From Boesenbergia rotunda (lineage: Eukaryota > Streptophyta > Magnoliopsida > Zingiberales > Zingiberaceae), in NCBI GenBank assembly GCA_024364735.1, contig JAGFNQ010004026.1, positions 28,060-92,059 of the forward strand: a stretch of 64,000 nt of DNA, written 5' to 3'. The notes below the pieces were generated by a model that saw nothing but the letters and a program-made list of their open reading frames with translations, made no database searches and was not told the DNA's origin. The position numbers were made by a program, and so were the translations under genes. The stretch's first letter is position 1. Every line of letters begins with the position of its first letter. This document shows positions 10,597 to 21,861 of the stretch, piece by piece.

Positions 10597-12853
10597 TGTT
10601 AGTAGTATCCTAAGGCAATCGCCTTATGATTGTAATCATTTATTTTAATAAATGAATATTCACTATTTGAGTATAGATGTTTGTGTATTTGATTGAGATC
10701 TTAAACTCATTTATTGAATGTCCGCAATACAATTCACAGCATGAGAGAATTTGTGATGAATTCACAACTAGTGATTATCTCTCCATGTGTAATTGCGAAG
10801 TATTGAAATTGTCCCTAGTCGATGAATTGATAAATACGAACACTATCAATTCTGTTAAGACTATCATGGGTTATTCTCTAATCAGCTGATTCTCACTGGC
10901 TGGTGACATTGAGATGTCCGGAGATATACATGAATGCTAGTTAAGGGAACTAGTTCATTGGAGTGGCTGGCTATAAAACTTCATATGGTAGTCTACATAT
11001 AAATATGTCAGTGAAGTTCTTACTACAGCTTAAGTACGATGTTCCTTTGACTTGCGGTGTTCAAGTCATCTTGGTCATGGAGACTTATACTTTGACATCT
11101 TAAGCAAGCATCTCCAAGGAGGTGTGGACCCAGGATGATTGGTTATAAGCCGAAGTGCCCGAAGATGTTTGAACAGCCTACAAAGGATTCACCACTCCTT
11201 GCGAGGAGATGTATACCCGAGGCCTATCATCGGATTGTTACTCGAAGCCTCTGGCCAGAGCATGACATGTTCAGAGTATGAATCTCTTAAATACATGAGA
11301 GTAATTAGAATCCGTAGGACGATAAAACATTACTTGAGCTAGGTGTGACGTATTCAGCCTAGTGGGGATTGACACATATAGACCATGTCCTGAACCAAGT
11401 GGGTATAAGATGATGAAGGGAATGGGGCACGATTCATTATAGCTGCTGAAGGGTTTCAGAATTGTTTCTGAGGTCAACCGTTGATCTTTTGATTAATTGG
11501 GGATCATGATGTACTACTAGGTGCCACTCATGATCGTTCAATAATTGATTAATTATAGACGGCCAACATAAATCGAAAGCCTATTTAGTCAGACGCACTA
11601 CGAGTAATTCGAGGGATTTAAAACAAGTTGAAAATTTGATTTTCCAATCAAGAGAGATTAAGTTTGGTTGAGCCAAACGATAAGTCGAATCTGAATTTTT
11701 CAGAGACGCATCGGAAGCGTAAAATGGCTAAGTCTTTTGAAGACTTAATAGATGAATTAAATAAGTTTAATTCATTGGGGCTTGGCTTGGATGGGCCGGC
11801 CAAAGAGGGCCTCCATCCTCTTTGCTTGGCCGGCCACAACAAAGGGAGAGAACCAAGTTTTTGGTTCAATTTATAAAATAAACCAAGTGTGGTTTGTTTT
11901 ATAAAATTATGGATGATATAAATTTTTATATAATAAACCAAGATTTGGTTTATTTTTCATGGAAATTAAAATGAACCATGGATTAGTTTATTTTATAAAA
12001 TCAATCATGGATTGATTTACCATGATAAGAAAATTTATTCCATAGGAGAGAAGAGACTTGATTGATTTTTTATTATGAATTAAAATATGATTTTAACCAT
12101 GATATAAAATCAAACTTGGCATGATGGAATAAGTTATTCCATATTTGAGAGGCTTGATGGTTGAGAGGCCACTATATAAAGGACCCAAGGCAAGGCTTGG
12201 GTGTGAATTATAGAGATGAAGGCATAGGCTCTCTCCCTCTCTTTCTCTCCTCTTCTCCCCTTCTTGTCGTGCGCCAACCAGCCCCAAGAAGGAGCACCAG
12301 CCGGCCGCCCCTGCCCTTTCCCTGCCGACCACCACCTGCTGCCGGAGAAGGAAGCTCCGGCCATCTCTTGGACGGAAGAAGGTGCTGCCGGAATTAGAGT
12401 TTGCCGCAAGGATCCTTTTTGCCGCAAGTCACTTCTTTTGCTTCGCCGGAATTTTGATTCCGGCCATCCTTTTGAGGTTAGTCATCCGACTTCTCTCTTG
12501 GTTTTTCTTGTCGCATTCTCAGAGAATCTAGTAGTTCTCGAGAACACAAAACTCGTGGATTTGCGATGTCATCCCAAAGATACTCGGCGTGGACGCGAAT
12601 AGAGGCGGAGCTTCTAAGGGACGCTTACGGTTGGATCTCGTCCCTTCCTTCGAGTTACGCGAGATAATACGTAATTTAGTTTATATTCTGCAAAATTTCA
12701 AATATATGATCATGCCTACACAAGTTAAAATTGCATGCTTAGATGTGTGGTTAAATGATTTAGAGAAATTATTTATGCTAAACCTTCCGCTGCACGTAAT
12801 TAATTTTAAAATTACGAACCCGCATCCATGTCAACATGCACCCGGTCCCAACA
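10597..12853 (+). repeat. 3' LTR of the Angela-like element (2257 bp)
   Basis: It starts TGTTAGTAGTATCC after the purine tract AAGTGGGAG and ends GGTCCCAACA. It aligns over its length with the solo LTR at 12928-15194, including the block near 11139-11340. A TATA box lies at 12173-12180. The 12230-12600 part is GC-richer and gives several short open frames that look like untranslated leader rather than genes. Confidence 0.9.
12173..12180 (+). promoter_or_regulatory. LTR TATA box
   Basis: TATATAAA followed by GGACCCAAGGCAAGGC is matched by TATATAAAGGTACCAAGGC in the sister LTR (14588), so the element and its spacing are conserved. Confidence 0.7.
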
Positions 12854-14227
12854 AGGGCACCTGGCCCAGTATGCTTTCGAAGCGATTCCTGCTGACTGCT
12901 TATTTGGCTTTGACCTTAGGTGCCCGGTGATAGTAATGTGAGAGAAGTGTCCTAAGGCAATCACCTTATGATTGTAATCATTTATTTTAATAAATGAATA
13001 TTCACTATTTGAGTATACATGTTTGTGTATTTGATTGAGATCTTAAACTCATTTACTGAATGTCCGCAATATAATTCACAGCATGAGAGAATTTGTGATG
13101 AATTCACAACTAGTGATTATCTCTACATGTGCAATTGTGAAGTATTGAAATTGTCCCTAGTCGATGAATTGATAAATACGGACACTATCAATTCTGTTGA
13201 GACTAGCATGGGTTATTCTCTAATCAGTTGATTCTCACTGGCTGGAGACATTGGGATGTCCGGAGATAAACATGAATGCTAGTTAAGGGAACTAGTTCAT
13301 TGGAGTGACTGGCTGTAAAACTTCATATGGTAATCTACATATAGATATGTCAATGAAGTTCTTACTGCAGCTTAAGTGCGATGTTCCTTTGACTTGCAGT
13401 GTTCAAGTCATCTTGGTCATGGAGACTTATACTTTGACATCTTAAGCAAGCATCTCCAAGGAGGTGTGGACCCAGGATGATTGGGTATAAGCCGAAGTGC
13501 CCGAAGATGTTTGAACAGCCTACAAAGGATTCACCACTCCTTGCGAGGAGATGTATACCCGAGGCCTATCGTCGGATTGTTACTCGAAGCCTCTGGCCAG
13601 AGCATGACATGTTCAGAGTATGAATCTCTTAAATACATGAGAGTAATTAGAATCCGTAGGACGATAAAACATTACTTGGGCTAGGTGTGACGTATTCAGC
13701 CTAGTGGGGACTGACACATATAGACCATGTCCTGAACCAAGTGGGTATAAGATGGTGAAGGGAATGAGGCACGATTCATTAGAGCTGCTGAAGGGTTTCA
13801 GAATTATTTCTGAGGTTAACTGTTGATCTTTCGATTAATTGGGGATCATGATGTACTACTAGGTGTCACTCATGATCGTTCTATAATTGGTTAATTATAG
13901 ACGGCCAACATAAATCGAAAGCCTATTTAGTCACACGTACTACGAGTGATCTGAGGGATTTAAAACGGGTTGAAAATTGAATTTTCCGATCAAGAGAGAT
14001 AAGTCGAATCTGAATTTTTCAGAGACGCATCAGAAGCATAAAATGGCTAAGTCTTTTGAAGACTTATTGGACGAATTAAATGAGTTTAATTCATGAGGTC
14101 ATGGCTTGGTTTGGCAGGCCAAAGAGGGTCCCCACCCTCTTTGTTTGGTCGGCCACAATAAAAAGGGAGAACCAAACTGTTTGGTTCAAATTATAAAATA
14201 AACCGCGCGTGGTTTGTTTTATGAAAT

Positions 14228-14430
14228 TATGGATAAAGAAATTTATATAAAGAAATTTGTATAAGAAAATTTATATAAAGAAATTTATATAAAGAAATTT
14301 ATATAAAGAGATTTATTTTCATGAAAATTAAAATAAACCTTGGATTGGTTTATTTTATTTTATAAAATCAATAATGGATTGATTTACCATGATAAAGAAA
14401 TTTATATAAAGAAATTTATATAAAGAAATT
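14228..14430 (+). repeat. AAATTTATATAAAG tandem repeat in solo LTR
   Basis: Around ten AGAAATTTATATAAAG units lie in two clusters. The corresponding region of the sister LTR at 10597-12853 has only single ATATAAATTTTTATATAA-like sequence, so this is a copy-specific expansion upstream of the TATA box. Confidence 0.8.
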
Positions 14431-14587
14431 TCTTTCCATAATTAAAGGGGAGACATGGTTGTTTTTATTATAAATAAAGTTATAATAAAAACTTGGCATA
14501 ACGGAATAATTCATAGAAAAATTTATAAGATAAATTTCTTATGAAAATTTATTCCGTTAAAAGGAGACTTGGCGATTAAGAGGCTAC

Positions 14588-14595
14588 TATATAAA
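14588..14595 (+). promoter_or_regulatory. LTR TATA box
   Basis: TATATAAA followed by GGTACCAAGGCAAGG, conserved with 12173 in the sister LTR. Confidence 0.65.
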
Positions 14596-15771
14596 GGTAC
14601 CAAGGCAAGGCTTGGAAATCAATTCAAGAGATCAAGGATTCTTGCCTAGCCTCACTTCCTCTCCTTCTCTCCCTCTCCCTCCTCTAGTGGCGCCGGCCTT
14701 AGAGGCCCTCCCTTTGGTTGCCGTGAGCTTCCTCCACCAAGAAGTTGTCGAAGAAGAAGAAGAAGCGGGCGCAACTCCTTCCTTCCTCCCGGAATCTTGA
14801 TTCCGTTCTTCGTTTGGTGGTTAGTTTTCCATCTCTCTCTTGGTATTCTTGTCGTGCCTTTGGAGAATCTAGTAGTTCTTGTCGGCACGAAACTCGTGGC
14901 TTTGCTAAGTCATCCCGAAGAAAACTCGGCATGGACGCGAATAGAGGCGGAGCTTCCAAGGGACGCTACGGTTGGATCTCGTCCCTTTCTACGAGTTACG
15001 CGAGGTATTAAGTAAATTAGTTTACTTTCGGCAAAATTTTAAATGTATGATCATGTCTCCACAACATAAGGTTGCATGCTAGATACGTGCTTAAAATAAT
15101 TTGAGAAATTATTTATGCTAAACCTTCCGCTGCACGTAATTAAATTTTAAAATTACGAACCCGTATCCATGTCAACATGCACTCGGTCTCAACACCCGGG
15201 ACCTCCCGGGCGCCTAGCCCAGCTGCATACCCCTCTCCTTTGGGGCGTTCTGAGTTACAAAAACACACTCCTTCGGTCCCTGCATTCAAGGTTAGTACCA
15301 ACAAAAACAAGGCAAGAATATTAGTTAGTATTTACAGTCGTAGCTGTCTTGGTTCTGACTTCGAGTCTCCCAAATGGAACTCTAGGTCGAACCGATGCCT
15401 ACTATTCCCTCGACGGGGAACGCGTCCTCACCTACTCCTCTCAGGAGAGTTTACCTTTTGCCAACTGGCTCCTCCGGTTGGACTTTTGCCCAGTAGTCCT
15501 TCGCCAGGTGCCTAGCAGCCCTTCGCCAGGTCTTAGATTCCCAGCAGCCCTTCGCGAGGTGCCTAGCAGCCCTTCGCCAGGTGCCTAGCAACCCTTCGCC
15601 AGGTCTTAGGGTTTTGATGCCTAGCAACCCTTCGCCAGGTGCCCAGCAGTCCTTCGCCAGGTCTTCTTTCTGCACACTCAGTGAACATATTAGAACAATA
15701 TAACATCTTAACTCTTGAACCTTTTGCCATTATCAAAACCCAGGTTCGACTTAGGTGCTGCCTTCACCAAC

Positions 15772-16053
15772 ACTAATTAATATTGATAATTAATTATGTC
15801 ATGGACCCCGATAATAAACACAAAAATCGGTGATCCATTCGTCGTCTTTTCTGCGGTAACTTGATTCGCAAAGTTAGAAGGCCTTACTCTTGAGTTTGGC
15901 TAAGTTGTGACTTGAATCAATTGATACAACGACGAGACGGTCGTTTGGGAGACTAGTCTCCATTTGGATTAAATTTTTAATCCGTAGACATGGAGAGGTC
16001 TCTCATGTTCGACCCCGTGTTCATTTAGGAAACCCGCCGAGCCGATTCCATCA
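15772..16053 (+). repeat. 5' LTR remnant (last 282 bp)
   Basis: It closely matches 36324-36594 (for example GTCATGGACCCCGATAATAA and GGAGAGGTCTCTCATGTTCG) and is followed by a primer site. The rest of this LTR lies left of the nested reversed Sirevirus LTR, off-window. Confidence 0.88.
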
Positions 16054-16055
16054 AT

Positions 16056-16073
16056 TGGTATCAGAGCTGGGGT
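16056..16073 (+). promoter_or_regulatory. Primer binding site for initiator Met-tRNA
   Basis: TGGTATCAGAGCTGGGGT two bases after the LTR end is the standard complement of the plant initiator Met-tRNA 3' end. Confidence 0.9.
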
Positions 16074-17117
16074 TTCCGGTTTTGTGTGTTTAGGATTTGG
16101 TTACTTACATGCACATTGTCATATATTTTATTTTTGCGGGATAATATTTAGATGTGCGTAGGCTAACTCTTTGTTGCAAGCACTAGATTCCAACTATTAT
16201 GGCATTAATAATGGTTGTATGTGATTGTTGTGCATTTTTGTAATTAATTGAATCCTCGGGGGTGACGAGGCTAAATTAGGTATTTAATTTTTGTAATTAA
16301 ATACGGCACGTGTTTAGCCGAGCATTTATTTACTTTTGATCTAGATTACATCTACTCTCCTTCGTGGAGTATCGGATCGATGAATGTAAATATTTAACTA
16401 CTCATCTCGGCTTGGAGATCCCTTCATGGAGGCTTGCGCATGGATAGGGAGAAGTGGACGAGGTGGCGACACGACTGGAGGTGCATTGGAGACCAAGGTC
16501 ATGATAGTTGGAAAATCTAGGATTTTTCTTTATTATATTAGTTTATGTGCTTGTCGTGTCTGTGTGCATGGAAAATTCTCAAAATTAAATAACTAAGTGG
16601 GAGAGAGACCCTAAGGGTCCCGTGGCCTCCATTACAATTTGACAAGTGATGCGAACAAGCCCGCGCGTCGGCTCTGAGTGCCTTCCTCCACAACGGATAG
16701 GCTTGTTCTGCGGATCACTGGGTCAGAAAAGATTATAGAAAGTTATTGAAGTGCGTGTGATTTTCCCCAACGGAAGACACATAATCGGAAATAATTTTTA
16801 AAGTGTCGTGTAATGGTGAACACTTAGATGCAAATACTAGTATCCTCCCCAACGGAGTCACTGCTATTATTTTTAGGGCCAAAGAGAACCAACTATTAAT
16901 TTTATTTGTCAAAAAGTTAGGTTGACAAGATAATAAAATTAGTGGGTAAAACCTCCTCTCATGAATGAAGAATTCGTATACGTCCACACTAACGTGACAT
17001 ATGAAATTCTCAATGTTTTGAGGTGTTGGTTGATTTTGAAAATTTATTATTTTGAGGAATTAATTTATTTTCAAAATCTAAAGTGTTTGATTGTTGTGAT
17101 TCTCAGGTGTTTTCAAA
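16074..17117 (+). other. Untranslated leader of the old copia element
   Basis: No gene is seen between the primer site and the first gag ATG at 17118. Long leaders here are usual in the Angela/Tork group, where packaging and dimerisation signals are expected, but I cannot locate such signals. Confidence 0.6.
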
Positions 17118-17909
17118 ATGGATCTAGACCCACTTGATTTAATTCAAAGAGAAAACGAACTTAATGCCCCTAATAATAATGATTGGGAATAAACCTGGAC
17201 TTTGTCGAAACTGCCGAGGAATCCAAATGTGATCTTGTCGAGTTCTGTGCTGAAAAACCTAGCGAAATTAATGGTGAAGAGGAGATGGAATATTTTAGGC
17301 AGTGGTTAGAAGTAGACAAGATGACTCAGAGTCATCAACATCAGGCTTCTTCCATTACTACTGATAAAACATCCAAGCTCGATGAACTCTTCGGACACCA
17401 TAATCGGGACGCTAGGCAAGAAGTCATCATGAAGAACTTGACAACAACCATCATGATTGAGGGAATGCTTGTAAGGGAACATTTTCTCAAGATGATGGCT
17501 TAGCAAAAAGAGATGGAAATCCATGGAGCACAAATCGATGGGGAAACCTAGGTCGATCTCATCTCCAATCCCTACCAAAGAGTTTTGAGAAGTTTCGCCT
17601 AAGCTACAAATGGACAAACGTTCATATTCGTGGGCAGAATTTCTGACAGAACTCGAGGCGGCAGAGGGGTTTTCTCTTCAGAGTTCACAGACTTGCATTG
17701 CTCAAGGAGTTTCTACTTGTAAACCGAAAGGAAAGAAGAAGAAGAAACCAGCTGGGGAAAAGAAAGTAGCAGGATTACAGGGACCTCAGAGTTGCATGAA
17801 GAAGTCGAAAGGCAAGTGCTTCGTGTGTAAGCAGTCTGGACATTGGAAGGCAGACTGTCCCTGCCATCAGAGTAATAATTCAGGTATATCTTTTCTTTTG
17901 TCGTTGTAA
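17118..17909 (+). pseudogene. Ty1/copia gag remnant with zinc knuckle
   Basis: Gag forms the virus-like particle and binds element RNA. An ATG at 17118 opens a short frame that stops after about 24 codons. The fragment 17183-17503 then contains gag-like blocks (TSKLDELFGHHNRDARQEVIMKN is out of register with the usual gag helices; EGMLVREHFLKMMA is typical). After several stops, 17610-17909 holds the C-terminal part: WAEFLTELEAAEG, a Lys-rich stretch and a CCHC zinc knuckle C-F-V-C-x4-H-W-x3-C near 17818-17860. The reading frame changes at least once and stops are frequent. Confidence 0.75.
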
Positions 17910-20520
17910 CATGTTTAGCGGTGATATCTACCGGTACATGGTGTGTAGATACGGATGCCACTAATCATGTCTGCATTCCTTGCAGGGGTTCCAGGAAACC
18001 CGACGACTAGCTGAGGAGGAGATTACCATCTACATGGGATAGGCTACAGAGATGACTTTAACAGTGGAGTTATTCATTTATGTCTTTTAGATAGTATGAT
18101 AGAAAATTTTGGTTTTAAAGAGATTGCTTTTATGTACCTTAAAATTTTTGGAAAAAATATTTGTTCAGTTTCTGGAATAAGATATTCTATTTCTTTTATT
18201 ATGAAAAGTGGAATAAAAAGATTATCTAGTAAGGTACATTGATAGGCAATTGGTACTTTTGAAAACCAAAAGCTCTCATGATGCAATTAGATGTTAATAG
18301 CTTGTCATCTAACCAAAATAAGAGAAAGGTTTCTTCCAAGAAGAACCAAAACATATCTTTGGCATCTAAGGCTTGGTCTTATCAACCTTAGTAGGATTCA
18401 AAGATTAATAGTCAATGGACCTTTGGGTTCATTGGTGGTGGAAGACTAGACTTCCTTAAAATTTTTGAATCTTACTTGGAGGGTAATATGACCAAGAGGC
18501 CTTTCCAGGCCAAGGGGTATAGAGTCAAACGTATGTTGGAATTGGTTCATCATGATTAGTGTAGGTCCTTAAGTCCATTCATGATAGAGGTAGCCTTGAA
18601 TACTTCATAAACGATTATTCAAGGTAGTAGGTACATTTACTTGATGAACCACAAGTCTAAATTCTTTGATCTGTTCAAAGGATTTGTGACTGATGTGGAG
18701 AAGCATCAAGGTAAAAGTATCTAAACACTACGATTAGATCGTAGTAGCAAGTACCTCTTGGGATAGTTGTAGGACTTACTTATCAGAGATTGGGAATCAA
18801 TCTCAATTCATTGCAGCCAGTATGCCCCAACTGAATGGTGCAGCATAAAGAAGGAAAAGGTCTCTTATGGTAATGGTTAGGACAATGATAAGCTACTCTG
18901 AGATTAGCCAAATTTGTTCTGGGGATATGCTCTGGAAACGACAGCGTATGTACTTGATACTATCTAGGTTAGTAGTCTCTAAACCCATAGAAATGTAGAC
19001 TGAGCGAAAGCCTAGTCTAAGACATGTTCAGATTTGGGTAGTTCAGCACATGTGCTGAAGTAAGATACTGATAAGTTGGAATCTAGTGCACCTATTCATG
19101 GGCTATCCTAAGGGAACAAAAGGTGATTTAATAGTCCTAAGGATCAGAGGATATTCGTTGGTACGAATGTCTGATTCTTAGAAAAAGGACTATGTAATAA
19201 ACCACATACCCATGTGTAGAATTATTCTTGAGTAACTGAGAAGGGGACATTCTGACCTTAGTGCCAACAGTACAAGAGGGAATGCCACAAGGCACTGCGC
19301 CTCATGTCACAGAAGATACACAGGGGATACCTTATCATAGTGGGAGGGTTGTTAGTCAACCTATAGGATTCATGTTCTTGGAGAGTCTTGGGGCTTGGTC
19401 CTTGGTGAACATGAACCGGATCCCTGGACCTATGACGAGAATCATCTGCTTTGAAGAGATAAATCCAGACATATGGATTTGTTCAAAGGACGGATGAAAT
19501 TTGTGTATATAAGTAATGTGACGAAAACGAAGTGGTATTCTTGTGCTATACGTAGATAATATTTTGTTGATTGGCAACAATAATGAAATACTATCAGACG
19601 TAAGAGTATGGTTGTCCAAACGATTATGAAGGACTTGGGAATAGTAAGACACATCCTTGGGGATCAAAGATCTAAGGGATCTCCAAACAAGGATGATGTG
19701 CTTATCCCAAGCTTCATATAAAACACTGTCCTAGCTCGTTTTAGCATGGAAACCTCCAAGAAAAATTTTGTACTTTTCAGCATTAGAGCTACTCTATCTA
19801 AGGAGATATGTTTAGAACAATCAAAGAAGATAGAGTAGGTAATGGCAATTCCTTTAGCATCATCTATAGGAGGCCTCATGTATGCTAAAAATGAGACAAA
19901 TATCTGTTGTGTCGTGGGCATGGTTAGCAGATATTGGAGTAACCCAGGTCAAGGAAATTGGACTGCGATAAAAGCATATATTAGTTCCTGAGAAGGACTA
20001 AGGATTATATGCTGGTTTACCGGGTAGACCAATCTCCTATGGGTTATATGGATACAAAATTCCAATCAGATAGGGACAAATATAAGTATTCCTCAGAGTT
20101 TTGTGCTTACTTTAGGAGGTGGAACCATTGTATGGAGGAGTGTCGCGCATCGATTGCGTGATGAACTCTACCATGGAAGCTGGATAGATGACAGTCTCTT
20201 AGGCAGCCAATAGAGCTACATGGTTCAGGAACCTCAAGATGAACTTCGATGTGATTCCTGGTTTGCTCAAGAGCTATCACATTTTGTTGTGATAAAAAAT
20301 GGTGCAGTTGCAAACTCAAAGGAACCACGAGTCCATAAGGCAAGTAAACACATAGAGCGCAAGTACCACCCTGGTGAGGAATAGTTGTTGTTGCCTAGAT
20401 TACATCAGAGGATGACTTAGGAAGATCTTTTCACTTAGGCCTTGGTAGCGAGAGCTTTTAGGCATGTGAAGGATCAAGGGGTCAGATGTATGGATTTTGA
20501 AAACAGCAAAGTCTTTTAGT
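17910..20520 (+). pseudogene. Ty1/copia pol remnant (protease to RNase H), badly decayed
   Basis: Pieces of the polyprotein appear in order and in shifting frames. The protease active site near 17945-17965 reads VDTDATNHV where the family has a D-S/T-G-A core, so the Gly is changed. Integrase traces follow (HKSKFFDLFKGFV near 18650, a degraded RSDRGGEY-like block near 18740, GDMLWKRQRMYL-like near 18925), then RT traces (DNILLIGNNNE near 19555) and RNase H/pol end traces (NSKEPRVHKASKHIERKYH near 20320). There is no long open frame. The longest fragments (19261-19497 and others) are accidental or short residues of the original frame. Confidence 0.75.
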
Positions 20521-20561
20521 ATAAGTGGGAGATTGTTAGGATGTATACTAAAAGCCTTGCT

Positions 20562-21050
20562 TGATAGATCGACGACGTTGCTAGAGGGGGGGTGGGTGAA
20601 TAGCACTTTCGTTGAATTCTCTACAAGATTGTTAGCATAGCGGAAACAATAATATGCAAAGGACAAGAAAAAACAATGCTAACAATCGGAATTTACTTGG
20701 TATCCACCCAAATGGGTGACTAATCCAAGGATCCACGCACGTACTCCACCTCCACTATGAAAATCTCCTTCAGGTGGAGAAACTTTACAGCAGTATTGTC
20801 TTCCTCTTTACAGAATACAATGATTGGAGAGAGAGGAAGCTGAGAAGACTTTTTCACGAGCAGCACTTCGTTACAGTGCGAAACCGTACCGTTCACGAGC
20901 AAAAAGGTCCTCTTTTTATAAGAGAACAGGACAAACTCACAGTCTGTTCAGACTCGCACTAGTCGACTGCCCCAGTCGACTGGTCTAGCATTAATTGCTA
21001 GCCAATGGCTAGTTTTGGGGTGTTACCAGTCGACTGCCCCTGGGGCAGTC
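20562..21050 (-). repeat. 3' LTR remnant of the minus-strand Sirevirus
   Basis: It is collinear with 32086-32575 (including the TTTTTATAAGAGAAC reversed TATA region and CAGTCGACTG palindromes). It is cut at 21050 inside the palindrome CAGTCGACTGCCCCTGGGGCAGTC by another LTR. The sequence matching 34128-34570 is not present here. Confidence 0.88.
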
Positions 21051-21686
21051 TGTTGGATCGAGGAAAACGATAGAGGGGGTGAATATCGTTAAAATCTTTT
21101 TCGGATTAAGAAAAGAGAAAACGCGCAGTGGAAATAAAGCAATCACACAGGAACACAAGTAGTTTTTACTTGGTTCGGAGTCGCGGTCGGCTCTTACTCC
21201 AAAGCCCACGGTCCTTGACCCTTTACTTTGGGCAATACTATAATCGCGCAAAAATAGTTTACAATTTGATTACAGAAATATTGCAGTAAATGAAACTAAT
21301 TACACTTTTCGTTACCGACGTCCGATGTGGATCGTATTTCGGAGCAGAGGGACATCGTCGGTGATGGAATCTCAAAATCGGAGTTTGCCGGGGCGTAGCG
21401 GTTGAACGAAAAGCTTTGGAGTGTATGAAAACTGTGTTGTTGAAGCCTTGGGGTCGAGCCCCTTTTATAGTACTCCATCGGGCGCCTGATGGATTGGGGG
21501 CGCCTGACACGTGCCCTTCAATCCGGAAATCCTTATCCGCGGGCTCGGTCAGCACTTATCCTCCCCTCTTGGGCGCCTGAGCTGATGGGGGCACCTGTGA
21601 GCTCACGGGCGCCTGATCTGCGTTGGTTCAGTGGCTTCGCAGCTGGTTTTTGGTTTTTGCCTTCACCCTTGGGCGCCCGTATCCTT
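21051..21686 (-). repeat. Reversed Sirevirus LTR fragment
   Basis: It begins TGTTGGATCGAG, the complement of an LTR end, and contains ACTTGGTTCGGAGTCGCGGTC, the complement of the block found at 9066-9092 and 43343-43372, then GGCGCC-rich sequence with a reversed TATA (CTTTTATAGTAC, about 21465). It stops abruptly near 21686; the palindrome array and LTR start are missing. Left duplication candidate: CAGTC (21046-21050). Confidence 0.82.
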
Positions 21687-21861
21687 ACGATGCATATAAT
21701 TATGATGCATATAATTACATTATAGGGCTATTAATGACACTAGCTCAATTATGACAATCATGTATGTCACTTATATCATCAAGGATATGAGCAATTAAGA
21801 AGCCGTGAATAAAGTACACATAATCATGTTAGTAATATTATCGTTTCCTTGAGTGGAAGAA
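21687..21861. other. Unassigned 175-bp AT-rich segment
   Basis: It does not match any other part of the window that I can see. It contains a direct repeat of ATGCATATAATT (about 21690-21716). It lies between a truncated LTR and a truncated gypsy pol, so it may be filler DNA from the deletion or a piece of an unrelated element. Confidence 0.5.

Larger units (their letters stand above)
9210..12853 (+). mobile_element. Angela/Tork-like Ty1/copia element, 3' part
   Basis: RT/RNase H remnants are followed by an AAGTGGGAG purine tract and a 2.26-kb LTR. The left side is cut at 9210 because the Sirevirus inserted within the RT gene; the rest lies off-window. Its right end abuts a reversed Sirevirus LTR (12854 on), so this element itself inserted into that LTR. 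Confidence 0.85.
12928..15194 (+). mobile_element. Solo LTR of the Angela-like family, 2267 bp
   Basis: It starts TGATAGTAATGTGAG, ends GGTCTCAACA and is flanked by CCCGG (12923-12927 and 15195-15199). Removing it restores the reversed Sirevirus LTR. It is collinear with the LTR at 10597-12853 but carries an AT-rich tandem expansion (about 14228-14430). A TATA box lies at 14588-14595. Confidence 0.92.
12854..15771 (-). repeat. Reversed Sirevirus LTR fragment, interrupted (12854-12927 and 15200-15771)
   Basis: Read in reverse, both parts match the LTR at 42151-43487 collinearly: the 74-bp left part matches about 42780-42850 and the right part continues from there. It ends with CACCAACA (15771), the complement of the TGTTGGTG LTR start. 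The right part carries the reversed CCTAGC palindrome array (about 15490-15665). The following CTAAT (15772-15776) is the likely target duplication; the same pentamer lies at the matching place in the intact copy of the target LTR (about 36324). Confidence 0.85.

Noticed and set aside
12134..12602. Plus- and minus-strand frames in the Angela-like LTR
   Set aside because: They fall at the TATA box and leader; frames differ between the two LTR copies.
10597..15194. LTRs at 10597-12853 and 12928-15194 as the 5' and 3' LTR of one element
   Set aside because: The second is flanked by CCCGG on both sides and the sequence between them is a reversed Sirevirus LTR, so it is an independent solo LTR.
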